A stretch of DNA of 64,000 bases from an uncultured Erysipelotrichaceae bacterium (GTDB lineage Bacteria; Bacillota_I; Bacilli_A; Erysipelotrichales; Erysipelotrichaceae). The stretch is taken from contig CALVGN010000031.1 in the NCBI GenBank assembly GCA_944327105.1, positions 1 to 64,000 of the forward strand. Direction: 5' to 3'. A program made the position numbers and the translations under genes. The notes below the pieces were generated by a model, which was not told the DNA's origin, searched no databases, and saw nothing but the letters and a program-made list of their open reading frames with translations. Below are positions 56,857 to 64,000 of this stretch, piece after piece; within the stretch, counting starts at the first letter, position 1; the number at the start of each line of letters is the position of its first letter.

Positions 56857-57792
56857 AGAAGGATGCAGACGAAAATCGATCCCATCAATGACCAATGGTT
56901 CACACAATACTTTGATCCGTTCGATCAATCGCTGGGATTTCAACGTTTCACTGGCTTTACCACTGGATGTATTGGCAAAAAAAGTTTCCAGTCCTTCCAT
57001 ATCCATATTGGACGTGATAAAAGTCAATTTATGATTTTCCATGCGGTGGTTCAATATCGGAAACAATAACTCATCCCTGATCCAGGCAGAGTTTGTGGTC
57101 GCTCCCACATCATCCAATAACAGAAAATCACATTGGCACATCAAACGGATATCGTCTGCCGTTTTGACATCATTGACATCCAGATTGAATTTGCTGGCAG
57201 AGACCCATGCCGGGAAATTGATCGCACATACGGATTTGCCTTTTTTAGCATACAGGTTGGCCACCACCATCGCAGCATACGTCTTGCCGGTCCCGGTCGG
57301 GCCATAGATATAAAATCCTTTCTCGCGTGAAGAACGCGTCCAATCGATCAAAATGGAAACGACCCTGCGGCCGCGTTCACCGTGTTTGAGCAAATATGCC
57401 CAGTCTTCCCCGACAAGATGGCGCAGGTTGGCATAATCGTTGAGCCGATAGTTTTTCAAGAATGCATACGTTTGATCGTCCTGGGTTTTATACGTGCAGG
57501 CAATAAAGCCATTTTCCAAAAAAGCACCGTTATACGATAAAGATGGCATAAAACCGCGGATCGCTTGTGTGCAATGGTTCAAACCACTGCAGGATGCACA
57601 GGGTGTGCATTGGTTCAACCAGGTTTCAAACTTGAATGCATTGGCGTTCAAAATACGATCCGCACTGTCTTGATCGAGATCATGTTGGGCACACCAGTGG
57701 ATATATCGTGGATCAGTGCGGATGGTTTCAACCAGTGCATCCCGTTGGTTTTTGTAATCATGGTCTTTGATCTTGATATCCATTTTCTCCAT
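56845..57792 (-). CDS. dnaI: Primosomal protein DnaI (helicase loader)
   Basis: A 315-residue AAA+ protein: N-terminal Cys-rich zinc domain (CTPCASCSGLNHC), Walker A YIYGPTGTGKTYAAMV, Walker B DFLLLDDVGATTNSAWIRDEL and LTFITSNMDMEGL (sensor 1). It loads the replicative helicase at origins and restart sites. Start 57792 has AAGGAGG and overlaps the dnaB stop (TAATG). Confidence 0.95.
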   Translation of the reverse strand: MEKMDIKIKDHDYKNQRDALVETIRTDPRYIHWCAQHDLDQDSADRILNANAFKFETWLNQCTPCASCSGLNHCTQAIRGFMPSLSYNGAFLENGFIACTYKTQDDQTYAFLKNYRLNDYANLRHLVGEDWAYLLKHGERGRRVVSILIDWTRSSREKGFYIYGPTGTGKTYAAMVVANLYAKKGKSVCAINFPAWVSASKFNLDVNDVKTADDIRLMCQCDFLLLDDVGATTNSAWIRDELLFPILNHRMENHKLTFITSNMDMEGLETFFANTSSGKASETLKSQRLIERIKVLCEPLVIDGIDFRLHPSTPQ

Positions 57793-58997
57793 TAACCGAC
57801 CTCCTTGAGTGCCGTTTCGACTTCATCTTCACTCAATACCGTGATATTTGCACCTTCTTGTTTGGCATTTTCATAATTCGGTTTGCTTTCCACATAGCGA
57901 TAGCCGCCACTGGCTTTGTTGATCGCACCATAATGTTTCAGCACTTCCACTGCGGATTCAGGGGTGCTCACTTTGTTATACACCAGATAGGATGCATACG
58001 CATCCAGACCGGATTTGCTGATGCGTTTATTGGTTTCGATCAATCGTGCAATGATGACATTGTTCAACGCATTGGAAAAATGATATTTGTTGACCAAATC
58101 AAGGATCGCACGGGTTTCATAATCGGATAATGCGACTCCCTGCTTGAGTGATTGCAAAAACTGTGCCGGGGGCATATCCTCCCGTTTGATGCCTGTTTTG
58201 ACTTTGGGAGCATGGGAAGCACAATAGTGCATCAATTGATTCAACGAAAATTCCGTGCCATCTTTTTGGATCGCACGGTACATGGCCAATTGCATATCCA
58301 TTTCATTCATGTTGAATGCATTGGCCAGTTGGGCAATGGCACGCAGATTGGCATCGGTGCGCAATGGCCGTGGGAATTGGAAATCGTCCAGACCGGCAAG
58401 AAAGCGTTGGATATCAAATCCATCGATCTGCGTTTGCGTTTCAGCAATGGATCCATGCACATCGCGATATCTGGATTCGCTGGATCCGCTCCATTGGTGG
58501 ATGATGGGGGTTGGATCATACGGTGTCGTGACTTCTGTATAACCGGCGGCATCATATAAATGGGATGGAAAGCGTTTATTGATCAAAGAAAAATGGTCCA
58601 TCGCGACGGTGTTGGCCAATGAACGGCCAAATAATGGATTGGATAGAAATGCTGAAACACAGAGTGGTTGGACCAGGGAATACAGATAATCGTAATGCAG
58701 ATCGATCGGTTTATAACGGGTTTTTAAGAGTTGATGCTGTTCCAGTAATTGAAGGGTATGGGAAAGATTGCCGATATCCAGATCACAAAGGGTACATAAA
58801 TGCAGATGATCGATCGGATTGAACATGGTCGAACCAAGGGATACTAATGTTAAATATACACTGACACCTTGAGCATGGATCAATGGCTGATAGCATTGCA
58901 CCAATGCATGGATATCATTGATATCGATGGTAAAACCACATTCGATACGGAATGTATCATCCCCGTCTAATCGGGGTCGGTTAACGGTTTGATCCAT
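57792..58997 (-). CDS. dnaB: Replication initiation and membrane attachment protein DnaB (DnaD-like)
   Basis: A 401-residue protein: N-terminal winged-helix-like region (LVQCYQPLIHAQGVSVYLTL, typical of the DnaB/DnaD group) and C-terminal DnaD_2 domains. Works with DnaD and DnaI to load the helicase in Bacillota. Coupled to coaE (31-base overlap) and dnaI. Start 58997 with AAGGTGAT. Confidence 0.9.
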   Translation of the reverse strand: MDQTVNRPRLDGDDTFRIECGFTIDINDIHALVQCYQPLIHAQGVSVYLTLVSLGSTMFNPIDHLHLCTLCDLDIGNLSHTLQLLEQHQLLKTRYKPIDLHYDYLYSLVQPLCVSAFLSNPLFGRSLANTVAMDHFSLINKRFPSHLYDAAGYTEVTTPYDPTPIIHQWSGSSESRYRDVHGSIAETQTQIDGFDIQRFLAGLDDFQFPRPLRTDANLRAIAQLANAFNMNEMDMQLAMYRAIQKDGTEFSLNQLMHYCASHAPKVKTGIKREDMPPAQFLQSLKQGVALSDYETRAILDLVNKYHFSNALNNVIIARLIETNKRISKSGLDAYASYLVYNKVSTPESAVEVLKHYGAINKASGGYRYVESKPNYENAKQEGANITVLSEDEVETALKEVG

Positions 58998-59551
58998 GCC
59001 ATCACCTTCCTTTCCAATTCTTCCATGGTGCCATTGTTTTCAATGATGGTATCACCATGGCTGATCTTATACGCATCATCATATTGATAAGCCATGCGTT
59101 GTTGATAGTGTTTTGGATCCATGTTGCGACTTTTACCGATGCGTTGCAATACCCTATTTTTCGTGGTGGTCACCACCAGGATATGATCGAACAGATCTTC
59201 CATTTTCGCTTCGAATAACAGTGGGACTTCGGCAATGAACGGATCATGGATCTTGCCCATATGGGCAAGATCTTTGCGCATTTGGCCATAGAGGATATCG
59301 GTGACTTGATTTTTTAATACGGGTTGATTGAAGAAAAGTGTGGAAAAACGGGAAATATCCAATTGTCCCTTTTCATCATACACATTGTGATCTTTAAGCA
59401 AATGATGCAATCGATCATGGACAGGACTGGTTGGACCATAGTAGCTTTTGGCTAGACCATCGGCATCAACCACGTCAAACCCATGATTTCTCAATATCAT
59501 TGCAACTGTACTTTTCCCTGCTCCTAACGTACCGGTAATGGCGATGCGCAT
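58967..59551 (-). CDS. coaE: Dephospho-CoA kinase
   Basis: A 194-residue P-loop kinase: MRIAITGTLGAGKSTVAMIL (Walker A), DVVDADGLAKSYY (substrate site), and FIAEVPLLFEAKMEDLFDHILVV. It completes CoA synthesis. Lies between mutM and dnaB in the standard Bacillota order. Confidence 0.96.
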   Translation of the reverse strand: MRIAITGTLGAGKSTVAMILRNHGFDVVDADGLAKSYYGPTSPVHDRLHHLLKDHNVYDEKGQLDISRFSTLFFNQPVLKNQVTDILYGQMRKDLAHMGKIHDPFIAEVPLLFEAKMEDLFDHILVVTTTKNRVLQRIGKSRNMDPKHYQQRMAYQYDDAYKISHGDTIIENNGTMEELERKVMAWIKPLTDPD

Positions 59552-59570
59552 CGATGGTCTTCCTCCTTTT

Positions 59571-60392
59571 TTAATGAATCATTCTTTGACAATGCGGGCA
59601 ATAAAACGCACTGCGCCCGTTGATCATCATCCGCTGTATGGTCGAACCACACGCACTACACGGTTTCCCTTCTTTTCCATAAGTATGCGTGAAAAGATCA
59701 AATTGTCCGTTGTATTCACTCTGCGGTAGTGGATTGTAATGGTTGATCCCACCCGCTTCGATGGCATACGCCACGACTTGGTGGAATGCATGGTAAAGAT
59801 AGTCAAAATCCTGATCCGTTAGTTTTGCACAGATGCTTGCCGGATGGATCTTGGCTTGAAACAGGATCTCATCCGCCCAGATATTGCCTAGCCCACAGAT
59901 CAGATGCTGATCCATCAACGTGGGTTTGATCTTTCGACGGATCGGTTTGAACGTTTCAATGAAGAAGCGGGTATTGATGGAAGGATCCAAAACATCCGGT
60001 CCCAATCCATTTAGAAAAGATAACGGTTCGTTTTTAGAATAGGCGGCCAGATAGCCGAATTTGCGTTGATCGACGTAGCGGATCTGTTCCCCATTTTCTA
60101 AATCGAGCAACACACGGGTAAACGATGGTCGAACCATATTCACCTTCTGGATATAGAACTGACCGCTCATGCGTAAATGGAACATCAATGTACCATGATC
60201 ACTACGGATCAAACCATACTTGCCATAACGGTCCACTCCGTTGATGGTCGAACCAATGACATTTTGCTTGAACGTTTCGATCTCTCCTTCGATACTTCTT
60301 GGTTCCAATACTGTCACATTGACGATGGTATGACCATTCAACCGTTTGGCCAATGGTCTTCTTAACGCTTCGATTTCAGCAAATTCCGGCAT
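59571..60392 (-). CDS. mutM: Formamidopyrimidine-DNA glycosylase
   Basis: A 273-residue Fpg/Nei glycosylase: N-terminal MPEFAEIEALRRPLAKRL with the catalytic Pro after Met and Glu, LMFHLRMSGQF, LICGLGNIWADEILFQAKIHP (H2TH region), and a C-terminal zinc finger PCSACGSTIQR...YCPHCQR. It removes oxidised purines and nicks DNA. The N-terminus is slightly altered (FAEIEALRR for LPEVETVRR). Overlaps the polA stop (TAATG). Two exact palindromes (60125, 60325). Confidence 0.96.
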   Translation of the reverse strand: MPEFAEIEALRRPLAKRLNGHTIVNVTVLEPRSIEGEIETFKQNVIGSTINGVDRYGKYGLIRSDHGTLMFHLRMSGQFYIQKVNMVRPSFTRVLLDLENGEQIRYVDQRKFGYLAAYSKNEPLSFLNGLGPDVLDPSINTRFFIETFKPIRRKIKPTLMDQHLICGLGNIWADEILFQAKIHPASICAKLTDQDFDYLYHAFHQVVAYAIEAGGINHYNPLPQSEYNGQFDLFTHTYGKEGKPCSACGSTIQRMMINGRSAFYCPHCQRMIH

Positions 60393-63025
60393 TATTTCGC
60401 CTCATACCAGTCATTTCCGACTTTCACTTCCGCTTTTAACGGCACTTTCATGATCAATGCATTTTCCATGGTTTCTTCCACGAGTTTACACATCAATTCC
60501 ACTTCATCCTTCGGAACATCAAAAATCAATTCATCATGGACCTGAAGGATCATTTTACTTTTGACATTGGCTTTGCGCATGGCCCTTTCCACTTCCAGCA
60601 TGGCGATCTTGATCAAATCGGCAGCGGAACCTTGAATGGGTGCATTCATGGCAGCGCGTTTTCCGAATTCTCGCATCGTATAACTTTTATCATGGATTTC
60701 CGGGATCTCCCGACGACGGTTGGTGATCGTGGTCACATAACCGTTTTCTTGACAGAATTTGACGATCTGATCCATATAGTCCTTGATCCCCGGATACGTG
60801 GTCAGATAGGTTTGAATAAACGAACGGGCTTCCATGGGAGTAATGTTGAGTTGATTGGCCAGACCAAAGTCACTGATGCCATAAACGATACCGAAGTTGA
60901 CGGCTTTGGCTTTACGACGATGTTCACTGTCCACTTGATCCTTGGTCAAACCAAAGACATCCATGGCGGTTTTGGTATGGATATCCATCCCTTCCTTGAA
61001 TGCATCGATCAAGCGGGTCTCATTGGCCCGATCTGCCAGAACCCTTAATTCGATTTGCGAATAATCGCAACTTAGTAGCACACATCCTTCACTGGGTAAA
61101 AAGGCTTTACGGATCAACCGTCCTTCTTCATCGCGCACGGAAATATTCTGCAAATTGGGATCTGAAGAACTCAATCGACCGGTTTGGGTCGCGGCTTGGT
61201 TGAATGTGGTATGGATGCGACCATCGGCTCCGATGTATTTATCCAAACCTGTGGCATAGGTGGAATATAGTTTTCCGATTTTTCGATAACGCAGCAGATA
61301 ATCAATGATCGGATGCACGCCGACCAATCCTTCCAATACTTCGGCACTGGTCGACCGTTTTTTTCCAGTGGGCAAACCAAGCTCATCAAACAATACCGTC
61401 GCCAATTGCTTGGGTGAATTGAGATTGAACGGATGATCCACCGTTTCATAGATTTTTTCAGTCAGATCATTGATCTGCATGTTCAAATCATCGGCGATCT
61501 TTGCCAAGATATCGGCTTTGCAGACGATCCCTTGCTGTTCCATGGAACATAACACCAGTAACAGTGGCATTTCCACTTCACGGTATAACGGCAGACATTC
61601 GATGGTTTCGACCATCGGATAACAGGTGTGATATAAAGTAAGGATATCTTGGGTTTCATTGACAGTGTATTCCATGGCAGCAAGGCGGTCATGGAGTTTG
61701 GGTTTATCGAATTTACCATAGATGGATTCTCTGGTTTTACCATTGATCAGATCAAAGCGTTCACTGGTTTTGACAAAACTGGTACAGGTCGAATCCGCTA
61801 AGGAAGCTAAAATCATCACGTCTTCACCGATCCCGTCGATGGTCAAACCATGGGTGGCCAGTGTCAGGATGACATGTTTGGCATCATAAAACAGTTTATG
61901 ATTGTCTGCTTTCAACCATTGGATGAATGATCCATCCTGGATGGCATCACTGTAATCGATGTATTCGGTGGTTGAACCATCGGATAATGCAAAGCCATAG
62001 ATCTCATTTTGAGCGTATAATCCACAATCTGCATCCAACGACAATGCAATATTATCTTTTAACAAGGATGCACTGATCCGTTCGACTTTTGTCCACTCAA
62101 CCGTGGTTTTGACCATGGATGCGTTAGAGGATGAATCAGCAAACTGGCTTTGCACTTTCTCTGCCAGCTTGCGCATTTCATATTTTGTAAAAAACTCGAT
62201 CAACTTTTGATCATTGATGGCGATGATACAATCACTTAAAGCAAACGGAAATTCGACATCCCGTTTGACGGTCGTGATTTGTTTTTGCAACAGGACACTG
62301 TCTTTGTTTTCGATGAATTTTTCACGTTGGGATTTGCCCAATTCATCCAAATGCGCATAGATGCCTTCCAAATCGCCATATTGGGCCAACAATTTTTGCG
62401 CGCTTTTCGGTCCGATCCCCTTGATGCCGGGCAGATTATCACTGGCATCACCATTGATGGCTTTATAGTCACACACCTGATCGGCTCGAAAGCCATGATA
62501 CTCAAGCATGGTATCGGGGGTATTGTCCTGGATGTCTTTCAACCCTTTTTTGATCAGATGTACGGTGACCGTTGGTGAAACCAACTGCAACAAGTCCTTA
62601 TCGGAAGTGAATACATCCACATGCATCCCTTGACTGAATGCATCATCGGCCAAAGAAGCCACGATATCGTCGGCTTCGATGTTATCGGCTTCATAATGGC
62701 GGATACCAAACGCATCCAACAGTTCTCTGGATATAGGAAACTGTTCGACCAACTCCGGCGGTGTCGGTTTTCTGCCCCCTTTGTAATCGGGAAACAGATC
62801 ATGGCGGAACGTATGCTTTCCAGCATCATAAGCCACGGCCATGTAATCGGGGTTGTAAGTGGTGATGATCCCGATCAACATATTGGCCAGATTCATGATG
62901 GCATTGGTGGGAACACCAAAGGATGTCTGCAAAACAGGCATGTCGGGAATATAAGTGGCATAAAAAGCACGATAGAGGATGGAATTGCCATCGAGGATGA
63001 TCAATGTTGGATTATTGGCTGGCAT
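60392..63025 (-). CDS. polA: DNA polymerase I
   Basis: A 877-residue enzyme with three parts: 5' nuclease (LIILDGNSILYRAFYA, FTSDKDLLQLV, NLPGIKGIGPKSAQKLL), a central exonuclease-like domain whose acidic motif is weak (LSLDADCGLYAQNE) and therefore probably inactive, and the polymerase (DPNLQNISVRDEEGRLIR, LLSCDYSQIELRVLA, VNFGIVYGISDFGLANQL, LQVHDELIFDVP). Fills repair gaps and removes primers. Start 63025: GGAGG lies 8 bases upstream. Overlaps the metal-binding lipoprotein by 14 bases. Confidence 0.96.
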   Translation of the reverse strand: MPANNPTLIILDGNSILYRAFYATYIPDMPVLQTSFGVPTNAIMNLANMLIGIITTYNPDYMAVAYDAGKHTFRHDLFPDYKGGRKPTPPELVEQFPISRELLDAFGIRHYEADNIEADDIVASLADDAFSQGMHVDVFTSDKDLLQLVSPTVTVHLIKKGLKDIQDNTPDTMLEYHGFRADQVCDYKAINGDASDNLPGIKGIGPKSAQKLLAQYGDLEGIYAHLDELGKSQREKFIENKDSVLLQKQITTVKRDVEFPFALSDCIIAINDQKLIEFFTKYEMRKLAEKVQSQFADSSSNASMVKTTVEWTKVERISASLLKDNIALSLDADCGLYAQNEIYGFALSDGSTTEYIDYSDAIQDGSFIQWLKADNHKLFYDAKHVILTLATHGLTIDGIGEDVMILASLADSTCTSFVKTSERFDLINGKTRESIYGKFDKPKLHDRLAAMEYTVNETQDILTLYHTCYPMVETIECLPLYREVEMPLLLVLCSMEQQGIVCKADILAKIADDLNMQINDLTEKIYETVDHPFNLNSPKQLATVLFDELGLPTGKKRSTSAEVLEGLVGVHPIIDYLLRYRKIGKLYSTYATGLDKYIGADGRIHTTFNQAATQTGRLSSSDPNLQNISVRDEEGRLIRKAFLPSEGCVLLSCDYSQIELRVLADRANETRLIDAFKEGMDIHTKTAMDVFGLTKDQVDSEHRRKAKAVNFGIVYGISDFGLANQLNITPMEARSFIQTYLTTYPGIKDYMDQIVKFCQENGYVTTITNRRREIPEIHDKSYTMREFGKRAAMNAPIQGSAADLIKIAMLEVERAMRKANVKSKMILQVHDELIFDVPKDEVELMCKLVEETMENALIMKVPLKAEVKVGNDWYEAK

Positions 63026-64000
63026 CACCATTACCTCCCCGTGGTTCGGCCATGCTTTGCAATACGGATAGATTGTCATACATCATGGTCAGATAATCGA
63101 TGGCACTTTCATTCTGTCCACTGGTTTGAGCTGAACAATTGGTCAGATCCACCCGGGTCAGATCCAACTCTTCACTTAATGTGTTGAATAATTCGATCAT
63201 TTCATCACTCATATTGGGTTCATAAACGATGTAGTGGACTTGATCTTCGATGATCCGATTTTTGATCACATCCAATTGCGTGTCCGTTGGCATCACGCCA
63301 AATTTGCTCAATACCACCGGATAGATCTCAAAGCCATAGGCTTTCTGCCAGTTGCCGAATGCATTGGTCAGCGTGACCATGCGGATCTGCTGATTTTGAT
63401 ACCGTAACGTGGACGATAATGCCTGATATTGGGCATCCAGACGGACCAGTTCGGTTTTCAGGTTTTCAAAATTGGATTTGAATGTGGTTTCGTATTCGGG
63501 ATAAAGGGAACATAACTGGGTGGTGATATCATCCGCCATGGATAGCATGCTGATGGGGTTCAACCACAGATTCAAATCATTTTCCGTCATATCGATATGA
63601 TCAAAGGAAGGATCATCATAGAACGGTCCTTCACTATATCCCAATAACTGGCCATCATCGAATATGGGGGTATAGCGGATGTTTTTGTATATGGCATTCA
63701 AGCCGGATAGATCGTAGTTGACGATCGACATATCCCTTAATGTGGAGCGGATCAGGGTATAGTAGGGTTCGATATTGCCGACATGGAAAAAGACACCGGA
63801 ATCTTCCAGGATGGTTTGCCAGTTATCTTTTAATCGGGCGTATTGGATGGTCGAACCATCTTCTTGAATGGATTGCGCATTGACGGTATCGCCGGCAATG
63901 GTTTGGATCAGATAACCGATCGGATAGACCGTATAAGCGATCTGGGATTTCTGAACGGTACAGCCACTTGGAATCATTAGTGTAAATATGGTCAAAACCA
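63012..64000 (-). CDS. Metal ABC transporter substrate-binding lipoprotein (ZnuA/TroA-like), 5' end outside window
   Basis: The reading frame runs off the right edge; the visible part starts inside a signal peptide (TIFTLMIPSGC, with lipobox Cys). The mature part has TVYPIGYLIQTIAGD, HVGNIEPYY, DLNLWLNPISMLSMADDI, and VTLTNAFGNWQKAYGFEIYPVV, the pattern of cluster A-I zinc/manganese-binding proteins. Several usual metal His residues are changed (LTNAFGNW for THxAFxY-like, NLWLNP for HxWLDP), so metal binding may be weak. Upstream of polA, an unusual pairing, and coupled by overlap. Confidence 0.8.
   Translation of the reverse strand, partial: VLTIFTLMIPSGCTVQKSQIAYTVYPIGYLIQTIAGDTVNAQSIQEDGSTIQYARLKDNWQTILEDSGVFFHVGNIEPYYTLIRSTLRDMSIVNYDLSGLNAIYKNIRYTPIFDDGQLLGYSEGPFYDDPSFDHIDMTENDLNLWLNPISMLSMADDITTQLCSLYPEYETTFKSNFENLKTELVRLDAQYQALSSTLRYQNQQIRMVTLTNAFGNWQKAYGFEIYPVVLSKFGVMPTDTQLDVIKNRIIEDQVHYIVYEPNMSDEMIELFNTLSEELDLTRVDLTNCSAQTSGQNESAIDYLTMMYDNLSVLQSMAEPRGGNGDASQ

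Noticed and set aside
56845-63025. Replication origin near dnaB-dnaI
   Set aside because: These genes are not origin markers in Bacillota order with polA and mutM; no DnaA-box cluster seen.

Overview
The window reads as chromosomal DNA of a low-to-moderate GC, fermentative Bacillota (Firmicutes). The evidence is the dnaB-dnaI-coaE-mutM-polA replication and repair block, RNase J, Spx, YitT, Rel, MnmA, RecD2, SigI/RsgI, an ECF vitamin-type transporter, PTS sugar uptake with a PRD regulator, and pyruvate formate-lyase. Small gene clusters and gut-type sugar genes suggest an Erysipelotrichales-like lineage, but that is inference. Nearly all genes are on the minus strand. Plus-strand genes are the two at the left edge, 6718-7128, the tRNA at 19584, 25327-25827, def-rnj (35521-37952) and the PTS regulator (50783-52714).

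Layout: 1-890 holds a flavin reductase end, an unknown gene and GC-rich hairpins. 893-6456 holds PNPase and an apparently split pyruvate formate-lyase (pflA, a separate glycyl-radical domain, a small paralogue of it, and a 683-residue core). 7200-12182 is an ECF transporter (UPF0397-type S component, fused double ATPase, EcfT) with two tandem DUF62 SAM hydroxide adenosyltransferases. 12285-17857 holds an esterase, recD2, mnmA, spx and a YitT protein. 17870-19460 is an AT-rich patch with a gene remnant and a PASTA-like lipoprotein, next to tRNA-Thr(GGT). 19713-23567 is a tightly overlapped operon: TVP38 protein, ECF sigma factor, six-TM protein, ABC ATPase, ABC permease. 23666-35228 holds ferredoxin, an FMN-binding lipoprotein, rel, apt, recJ, murD, murL, coaD, rsmD and ftsW. 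35521-37952 holds def and rnj.

38030-43839 is a SigI-RsgI envelope operon: sigI, rsgI, a repeat-bearing RsgI-ectodomain/PepSY lipoprotein, a VTC polyphosphate polymerase, DUF4956 and CotH. Two promoter-like sequences with identical spacing lie before sigI and before the lipoprotein gene. 44531-52714 is a beta-glucoside/chitooligosaccharide PTS region. 52779-56711 holds an AEC transporter, two small genes, pyk and pfkA. 56845-64000 holds dnaI, dnaB, coaE, mutM, polA and a metal-binding lipoprotein cut by the window edge.

The most striking non-gene signal is a 13-bp interrupted palindrome, ATGGT-NNN-ACCAT (mostly ATGGTYNRACCAT). I count 45 exact copies by eye against about 0.06 expected for random sequence, plus seven 14-bp copies and dozens of one-mismatch copies. 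It lies in genes and intergenic DNA alike, forms composite palindromes of 24 bp, and supplies the stem of a terminator. It resembles in behaviour the highly iterated palindromes of cyanobacteria but has a different sequence. With the split PFL, the SigI/polyphosphate/CotH locus and the adjacent murD-murL pair, it is the best candidate for something undescribed.
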